A stretch of 64,000 bases of DNA. Origin: Stomoxys calcitrans. Lineage: Eukaryota > Arthropoda > Insecta > Diptera > Muscidae. The stretch spans positions 183,566,571-183,630,570 of the forward strand of contig NC_081552.1 in assembly GCF_963082655.1 (NCBI RefSeq). The letters are read 5' to 3'. Each line of letters begins with the position of its first letter. Position 1 is the first letter of the stretch. Position numbers and translations under genes: made by a program. The notes beneath the pieces were generated by a model. The model did not search any database, was not told the DNA's origin, and was given only the letters and a program-made list of their open reading frames with translations. This document shows positions 11,801 through 20,800 of this stretch, piece by piece.

Positions 11801-14800
11801 TTAGTTTTCAACTTATAACGGAAGCTTATCGGATTCGGCGCTGGTCGTGCTATTCTAAACCTAATGTACCGATGGTCTCAGTAGGAATGCTCCATGGTTA
11901 CCCTTCAATCCTGAACCTAATCGATTAGATTTTCCGAACATATTGTCACATCTAAAACCTCCTCACTAATCCTATTAACAAAGGAAGCGGTGTTACCAAT
12001 ATTAAGTGTTATTTGGTCGTTAGTAGTAAAGAATTCTGCCTGGGCTTGGCCCCGCTTATTAATGTTGGTACTACCTCACGAAATTTGGTGAAAGTTCGCA
12101 CTGCACCCTATTAGTACATCAATAGTAAGTATCTGTGCAAAATTTTAAGTGGCTAGCCTTACGCGTTCGACCGCTATTGTTATGTCGACAGACGGACGGA
12201 CTTGGGTAGATAACATCAGAATGGCGAGACGATCAAGAAAAGTGATAAGGGGCTTCCTTTTTTTATGCCGAGTACGAACGGCGTGCCGAACAGCGATTCC
12301 ACTTGGTAGAGAAGTTTTTAACATGGCATTAATAAGGGAAAAACCACAGCTGAAAATTTTTCTGATGATCTCGCCGAGGTGGCCTTCAATATCGCACTGT
12401 TTCAGAGATTAAAATCTAAGGTCATCGAGATAATTGGGCCCTATAGGCTTTAGACTTGGTAAATCCACCATACACCAAAAATTCACACTGCTCCAAATCA
12501 GGAAGGACCAAAGCAAAAAAGACCGAAATTTGTATACCCTCCACCATAGGATGGGGGTTACTAATTTCGTCGTTCTGTTTGTAACTCCTCGAAATATTCG
12601 TCAAAGACCCCATAAAGTATATATATTCTTGATCGGCATGATATTTTAAGTCGAATAAGCCATGTCCGTCCGTCTGTCCGTCCGTGGGTCTGTGTGTCGA
12701 AAGCATGCTAACTTTCGAAGGAGTAAAGCTAGTCGCTTAGAATTTTGCGCATACACTTCTTATTGGTGTAGGTCGGTTGGGATTATTAATGGGCTATATC
12801 GGTCCACGTTTTGATATAGCTGCCATATAAACCGATCTGGGATCTTGACTTCTTAAGCCGCTAGAGGGCAAAATTCTTATCCGATTTGATTGAAATTTTG
12901 CATGACGTGTTTTGTTAAGACTTTCAACAACTGTGATAAGAATAGTTCAAATCGGTCTATAACCTGATATAGCTGTCATATAAACCGATCTGGGGTCTTG
13001 GCTTCTTGAGCCTCTACAGGGAGCATTTCCTATACGATTTGGCTGAAATATAGCATGACGTGTTTTGTTATGAATTCCAACAACTGTATTAAGAATGGTT
13101 CAAATCTGTCCATAACCTGATATAGCTGCCATATAAAACGATCTGGGGCTTGACTTCTTGAGCCACTAGAGGACGCAATTATTATCCGATTGGTGTTTTG
13201 TTATGACTTTCAACAACTGTGCTAAGAATAGGTCAAATCGGTTCATAACCTGATAACCTGCCATATAAACCGATCTGGGGTTTTGACTTCTGGAGGCACT
13301 AGAGGGCGCAATTATTATCCGATTTAGCTGAAATTTTGTACAACGGCTTCTCTTATAACCTTTAACATACGAATCGAAAATGGCATGAATCTGTTTATAG
13401 CCTAATGCAGCTCCCCTATAAACCGATCTCCCTATTTTATTTCTTCAGACCATAAAGTGAGCAATTCTTACTAGATTTGGCTGAAATTTTACACAATGAC
13501 TTCTACTATGGTCTCCAACATTCAGTTCAATTATGGTCCGAAATGAACCATAACTTGATATTGTTCCAATAACATAGCTCTTATCCTTTGTTTGCCTATA
13601 AAGAGATACCGTGGAAAGACAAATGTGATCCATGGTGGAGGTATATAAGATTCGGCCCGAGAGAACTTAGCACGATTTTACTTGTTTACCCTTTTTTAGT
13701 CGACTTCAAAGCAGGCTTGAAGTAAGTAAGTATGCAAATCTGTACCGATGTGGCCCATTTGCAATTCCCAACGACCACCATCGATAACTTCAAGTAGATA
13801 ACTTCGTGATTTCTACCAGCTGGCGAACATACAGACAGACGGACTGACATGGTTAGATAGACTTAGAATGTCAAGACGGTCGCCGATTAATATATCGAGG
13901 AGTTACAAACGAAACGATGAGATAGATATATCCCACATTCTGGTAATTGTTTAGGGTGATGGATATAAAAATGTTGGTATTATTTATGCAGATGATTATA
14001 ATTATGTTGATCGTGGTGGTGGGTATAAAAATGTTGATATTATATTTCCATTCAGACGCTGCACAGTGGTAAAAAAATAGAGAACTGATGAAGATAACTC
14101 TTTGAAATGAGGTGTTAATGAGGTGTTATCGAGATTATGTGCAAAATTTTAAGGCCATAGGTGGTCTGGAAGCCTCTTTTTCGAAAAACATTTTCGGATA
14201 ATGCTCCAAAAGTCCCAACAAAAAATTTGCTGAGGTATACAATATCTCCACTGGTTTTGGGATATTTGAGTTTTAATTTTTCTTTGTTGAAATTTCGGCC
14301 GAGATTTGCTTCGTATTTTGCGATAACACCTCAGCTATAACCACTTTAAATGTCAAAGAGTTATATCTAACCGTTCTCAAATGGCGTATTTTTTACCAGT
14401 TTTTTTTTTGGATTATAACCTACTGTGCTATGTTTAAATCACATTTTGATGAAATCTTGTTTTAGGTGCTGTTTGTTTCGATGGTATCTTCATTGTGATT
14501 GTAGTCCATTGTTCGGCACTTTTGGAGATATTGCATAAACTTTTGGAGCATGTATGCGATGAGGAAATTCCCCAAAGCGAAAGGGTAAAGTATCTGCTAT
14601 GCTGTGCTAGATTGCACGAACGCACTTTCAGGTAAGAAAGAAGGATTCATTTTGCTCTTGATAGCCGTGATGAGCAATTCTCTTACAGATATTATGAAAA
14701 AATCAATGGGATGTATCGTACACCGAGCTTGGCACAATGCGTGCTCAGCATGTTGGTCTTATGCGTGGTAATGTTTATGGCCAACGTAGGTCTAGAGGAG

Positions 14801-17800
14801 GATATAACACTGTTTGTCAAAATGCTATGTTTTCTATGTGCTGCTGGCTTACAAATCGGAATTTATTGTTATAATGGACAAAAGATTATAACGCAGGTTT
14901 GTTCATGTTGTTGTTGTAGCCACATTTTCATGTGGAGGTGTCGGTCCTCGTCAAGCCCCTGTAGGTGAGCAAATTCGTTTCGATTCAAACGACGGATCGC
15001 CGTCGGAACAGAGTGACCATTGGTTATTAAAAGGCGCCAATAACTCGCCTTGTTATAACGAGCATCATTAACACTCAGTATTTATGCAAGAGCCGGTGCC
15101 GACTGACCTCTCACTGGGACTCTCCGCTCGATTCCGCTAATTGTCCGCGACTGCCGTAGCAGCTACTCCGTATTTAGCATTCCATTATCCGCAACCTGTG
15201 GACGAGCCTGGAAGCTTGCAGCTAAGCTTCTCGTGACAGCAATGGACACCTCATAGATCGTGACAGCAATGAAAACCACAGGCTGGAACTGCCCTCGCTG
15301 GGCAGTTTTGTTCATTGTCGGTTGTTGCTGATTTCTTTACTAGATGGGTGAAAAGTTCGAAACTTACTACGCTCAGAGAAATTTGTTAATAAAAACCGCA
15401 AAACGTTGGAATAGGAACGAAGGAAGCAGGAACGGCCCACGAGTCTTTATGGATAGGGGGATAATCTTGATGCTGCGCTTCTCGCAAGAAGAATGTGTTG
15501 CCACCAAAAAGCTCGTTGGATGTGTCCACATTGCCTGGAAGGGCGCAATGCTCGACTTAATGAGTCGCTCACAAAGGTCGGTCGGCGACGGTCTTCATCA
15601 AAGGGTATTAAATTCGCGACAGAGAGCATGGTGAAAGTCTTAAGGAAGCAAAACCTAGATTTCGAGAAATGAGAGATCTTTTACAGGGAGGAAAAGATGG
15701 TTCACCTTGGCGAAACTCCATTTCAAGTTTGATAAGACTAAATGCATAGCGTTCAATGCAACCAAGGCAAAGATCCCCATATTGAGACATCAGACAGTGC
15801 AGTGGAGGAGACTAAATTCAGCACAACGAACAGGAAGCCAACAATGAGAACATCACCGATTTTCTCAATATTGGGAAGACTAAGATAAGCAAAGAAGAGG
15901 CTACCGTGGCGAAGAGATTTGCATGTCCACCTATGACGCCGACTGCCTTGGTGTGAAAAACAGAAAAATGTTCAGCGGTGGTTATTCCCTTACTAATGCT
16001 GGCAACATTTGGGAGGTATCCCCTCATGTTAAGACTCCCCAACTAAGTGATGTCGCTATGCGGCACGCCGTTCGGAATCGGCATGAAAAAGGAGGCCCCT
16101 TGTCATTGAACTTAAACTTTAATCGGACGGCACTCGTTGATATGCGTTAAGTATCCGCTGTTCCTTAGTGGAATGTTCATGGGAAATTTTGTAAAAATTA
16201 GGCATTGCAGTGACAGGAGACTCAATACAACCCAGTTGCCAAGGAGCCGACGATGATAACATTACTGAACCTATCAACTACCAATTATTCTATGCTAACA
16301 CAGGAATTCAGTCGAGCACATGCGTTATTTGTCATAAAAAATTAAATTTTATATTTTCGCCAGATATGGCAACGTCAGATGCAACAGTACAGAGACAAGT
16401 AGACGGTGGACCATACCTGGCATTACTTAATCTGCCTTTCGACTCTTCGACACCGCCACCGCCACCGCCACCCACGTCGGAACTGAAACGACTGGTGAGT
16501 CAGTCAACACAAACAGAAAATGAGATACTCATGGGATGTAGTGCGAACTCTTACCACAATTCGTGGGGTAGTATAAGCGAGGACAAGCCCTTGCAGAATT
16601 CTTAAATGCTAACGACCTAATATGGTTGCCCAAAATTGTAATTGCGGATTTTTCATATAGTCGGCGTTGACAAATTTTTTCAACGGCTTGTGACTCTGTA
16701 ATTGCATTCTTTCTTCCGTCAGTTATCAGCTGTTACTTTTAGCTTTCTTTAGAAAAAAAGTGCGCGAAATTTTGTTTACATTTGTTTGTTTGGCGTCAGT
16801 TTTAATATGGAGCCCACAAAGGAGCATTTTCGTCATATTTTACTCTATTATTTCCGTAAAGGAAAAAACGCGGAGCAGGTTGCTTAAAAGTTACGAGATG
16901 TGTATGGTGATAAAGCCTTAAAAGGAAGACAGTGTCAAAATTGGTTTCGCAAATTCCGTTCTGGAGATTTTTCACTTAAAGATGAGCCACGTTCAGGTCG
17001 GCCAAATGAAGTTGATGATGACCAAATCAAAGCATTAATCGAATTGGATCGTCATGTAACTGAGCGTGAGATAGGAGAGAAGTTTAATATACCAAAATCA
17101 ACCGTTCATTATCACATAAAAAGTCTTGGACTGGTGAAAAAGCTTGATATTTGGGTACCACATGTATTGGAAGAAATTCATTTAACAAACCGAATCAACG
17201 CTTGTGATATGCACCTTAAACGCAATGAATTTGATCCGTTTTTAAAACGAATCATAACTGGAGATGAAAAATGGATTGTTTACAACAACGTTAGTCGAAA
17301 ACGATCATGGTCCAAGCGTGGTGAACCAGCTCAAACCACTTCAAAGGCTGATATCCACCAAAAGAAGGTTATGCTGTCTGTTTGGTGGGATTGGAAGGAT
17401 GTGGTATATTTTGAGCTGCTTCCAAGGAACCAAACGATTTATTCGGATGTTTACTGTCAACAATTGGACAAATTGAATACAGCCATCAAGGAGAAGCGAC
17501 CAGAATTGGTCAATCGTAAAGGTGTCATATTCCACCAGGACAACGATAGACCGCACACATCTTTGGTCACTCGCCAAAAACTGGGTGAGCTTGGCTGGGA
17601 ACTTTTGATGCATCCACCATATAGCCCTGACCTTGCACCATCAGACTACCATTTATTTCGATCTTTACAGAACTCCTTAAATGGTAAAACTTTCGGCAAT
17701 GATGAGGCTTTAAAATCGCACTTGGTTCAGTTTTTTGCAGAAAAAGGCCAGAAGTTCTATGAGCGTAGAATACTAAATTTGACAGGAAGATGGCAAAAGG

Positions 17801-20800
17801 TTATCGAACAAAATGGCAATTATATATTTGATTAAAGTTCATTCTATGTTATATTAAAAATGCATTTACTTTCTTTTAAAAAAACCGCAATTACTTTTTG
17901 AGCAACCCATAGCAGGTGCAAACTTCATACATATCAATGAGTGCAGTCCGATTCGAATTTAAGCTCAGTGATAAGGGACCTCCTTTTTATAGCCGAGTGC
18001 GAACGGCGTCCCGCAGTTCGACACCTCTTAGGAGAGAAGTTTTTACATGGCATTGTCCTTGCCAGTATTAGGAGGGGGAAACCACCGCTAAAAAATTTTT
18101 ATGATAGTTCGCTAGGACTCTAACCTAGGCGTTCAGCATCATAGGCGGACATGCTTACTACGATTTGCCCTTGTTCCTTAGTTGAATTTTGATGGGGAAA
18201 ATTTGCATTTGCAACGACTTAATGACACTTAATATTGGTAACACCGCTACCTTTGTTTCAAAAGTTTCAAAAGTGACAGGTGATTCGAAATACTACCATT
18301 TATTGGAAAACCCTTTAATTCTAAGGGGAAAGGATCCGAACTAACTATGCAAAAGAGTTGAAAGGGTCTTCCATATGGCATGTGACTGGACTAGTCCCAG
18401 GGGTTTCAATGTTAGCCCAGAGAAGATAGAAATCTGCCTGTTCACGAGGAAGACGAAGGTGGCCCTTCGAAGGGTTTGACGCACCACGTTTCCCCAACAG
18501 AACGATTTCGATATCTGACGAGTGATCTTGGATAGCGGGGCGGGTTCAGACCGATACCTACTTAGTTTGGAGGACTGCAAACTACAAATTTGCCTATGAA
18601 TATTCCACTAAGGAACAGGGACAAACTTTTCACATATCATTGACTGCTGTCGATTCAAGGGCTTCATGATAAAGGGCTTCCTTTGGGGAGAAGTTTTTAT
18701 TTAGCACAGTAACATTAGCATTAGCATTAGGAGGAGATAACCGGGTTAACGATCGGATACTGGAGACGACACTTGAGGTCTAGTGCGAGGCACTGCTGCC
18801 AGCGGCACAGTCTTCGATTGACGGAACTCTGGTATTCCCATCTGGAAGTTTTTTGCTACAAGGATGGATTAAAGCTAAAGGACGGGGTTGGCCTGGACTG
18901 GACTGAGTTCTGTTTCCCACTGCCTGGCCATAACACTGTCCAGCAGGCGGAGATACGGGCAATCATGGAATGCTGTTAACGTTAAAGCGAGGAAGTCGAT
19001 TGTGAACATTTATGCGGACAGAAAACTGGCCATCGGGATAATAACAGCCAGGACGGTAAAGTCACGAATAGTCTTGGAGATTAACGCCTTCTCTGATGAT
19101 GGCACGATCCGCATAGATTGGGTGCCAGACCATAGCGGGTTGAGGAGGAATGAAACAGCAGAAGATTTGGCAGAGAAGATAAGAGGACAACTCCGATAAT
19201 CTTGCTTAACTTGAAGTCTTGGTAGGCGACGCAGTTAAGGTAGGCGACGCAGTTAAGGGCGTGGGCGACGAACGCACATGTAACACTGAAGAACAACGAA
19301 ACGTCGGTAGGACGACGAAAATCGTATGGGGAGATTCATATAGTGAGAAAATGTGGCTATTACAGAAAGGAAATTACAAGGACGTCAGCATGGCTTTCAG
19401 TATCATAACGGGACACACAGGACTACGAGCTCACTTATGCAGAATGTGTGCGGCTTTTTCGGCCAGCAGCCACCGGCACTTATTTGGCGACACAATACCA
19501 GACATGAACTAAGTTAGGGGCGTGGTATGGGAAACAATTAGGGCTTGTGTTGGTAGCACAGAATTCCTGACATGGATTTTCTTTTTCGAGGTTACGTTTT
19601 AGTATTTAGAGCGCACAACAAGCCGAATACTGGGCTAGGTGTATGTCCATAGTGGAATAGGCCGGATTAATATCCGCATACTTATTTCAACCTAACCTAA
19701 CCGAGACTGATATGCCGATCTTAATCCTATAAACGTCGCATTCATTGTCCGATTGTATTGAAATTTGGAACAGTGAGAACTATTAGGTCCGTCAACATCC
19801 AACCCGATAATGGTCCACAACGGACAATGTTTGGATATAGTTGCCATATAGACCAATCTACCGATATAGGATCTTAAGCCCATAAAATTCTTATTTATTA
19901 CCCGATTTCGGTATAATTAGGATCATTGAACTGCGCTTAGCCAGCCGATATCAAAACTGAATATGGTCCACATTCAACTGTTGGGTTGCCCAAAAAGTAA
20001 TTGTGGATTTTTTAAAAGAAAATAAATGCATTTTTAATAAAACTTAGAATAAACTTTAATCAAATATAATTTTTTACACTTTTTTTCTAAAGCAAGCTAA
20101 AAGTAACAGCTGATAACTGACAGAAGAAAGAATGCAATTACAGAGTCACAAGCTGTGAAAAAATTTGTCAACACCGACTATATGAAAAATCCGCAATTAC
20201 TTTTTGGGCAACCCAATATATTCAGGTATAGCTGTTATATAGACTAGTCTGCCGATTTAGGTTCTTAAGCCCATAAAAGTACTGGTCGACACGGGATAAC
20301 TATGAGAACCACACTGGTTGAAATTTTGAGCTCCGATTTGTGTGGTTTCATTGTTAACACTGGAAGCTTAGCTGAAAGTTGATATTGGAAAGCTTCGTTT
20401 TTATGTGGAGTATCTTCAAATGCGGCCGCGGGAAGATAGTGATTTCGAGAGCATTCTCAGTGAGGGATAGTGTGGCACTGGAACACGAGGAACCAAATCA
20501 ATCACAAAAGAATCTGACATCAAACCGATGGCTTTGATACAGGCGCATCCTCCTGCGGAGACAAAGAAGGCAATCTAGTAACTCATACATATAAAGGGTG
20601 ATTTTTTAAGAGCTATAGGAAAGTTATTCAAAAACACACATAAAAATGTATGAAATCTTTATCTGAATCAAAAGTATGGTCCAAATAATTTAATATTTGA
20701 AGATTATTTCGTGCAAATGTTGACCGTGACTGCGTCTCAAATGGTCCATCCGCTAGTCAAATTTTGGCTGTTCTTTGCAACATTTCGGCCGGTATCTTAC

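Larger units (their letters stand above)
16205..18270 (+). mobile_element. Retrotransposon A2 endonuclease, split by SINE and mariner
   Basis: 16210-16620 encodes endonuclease-like sequence: YLALLNLPFDSS, a proline run, then LMGCSANSYHNSWGS. It breaks off at AACGACCTAA (16620) and resumes at AACGACTTAATGACACTTAA (about 18215) with the NIGNTATFV coding stretch. The repeated AACGAC-TAA suggests a target-site duplication around the insert. Confidence 0.7.

Noticed and set aside
15344..15634. 96-codon ORF in the Or-A intron as a gene
   Set aside because: No recognised domain, no homologous exon in Or-B, and repeat-like surroundings.
16210..16605. 131-codon proline-rich ORF as a separate gene
   Set aside because: It reads as endonuclease of retroelement A with a frameshift; the same protein stretch resumes after the mariner/SINE insert.
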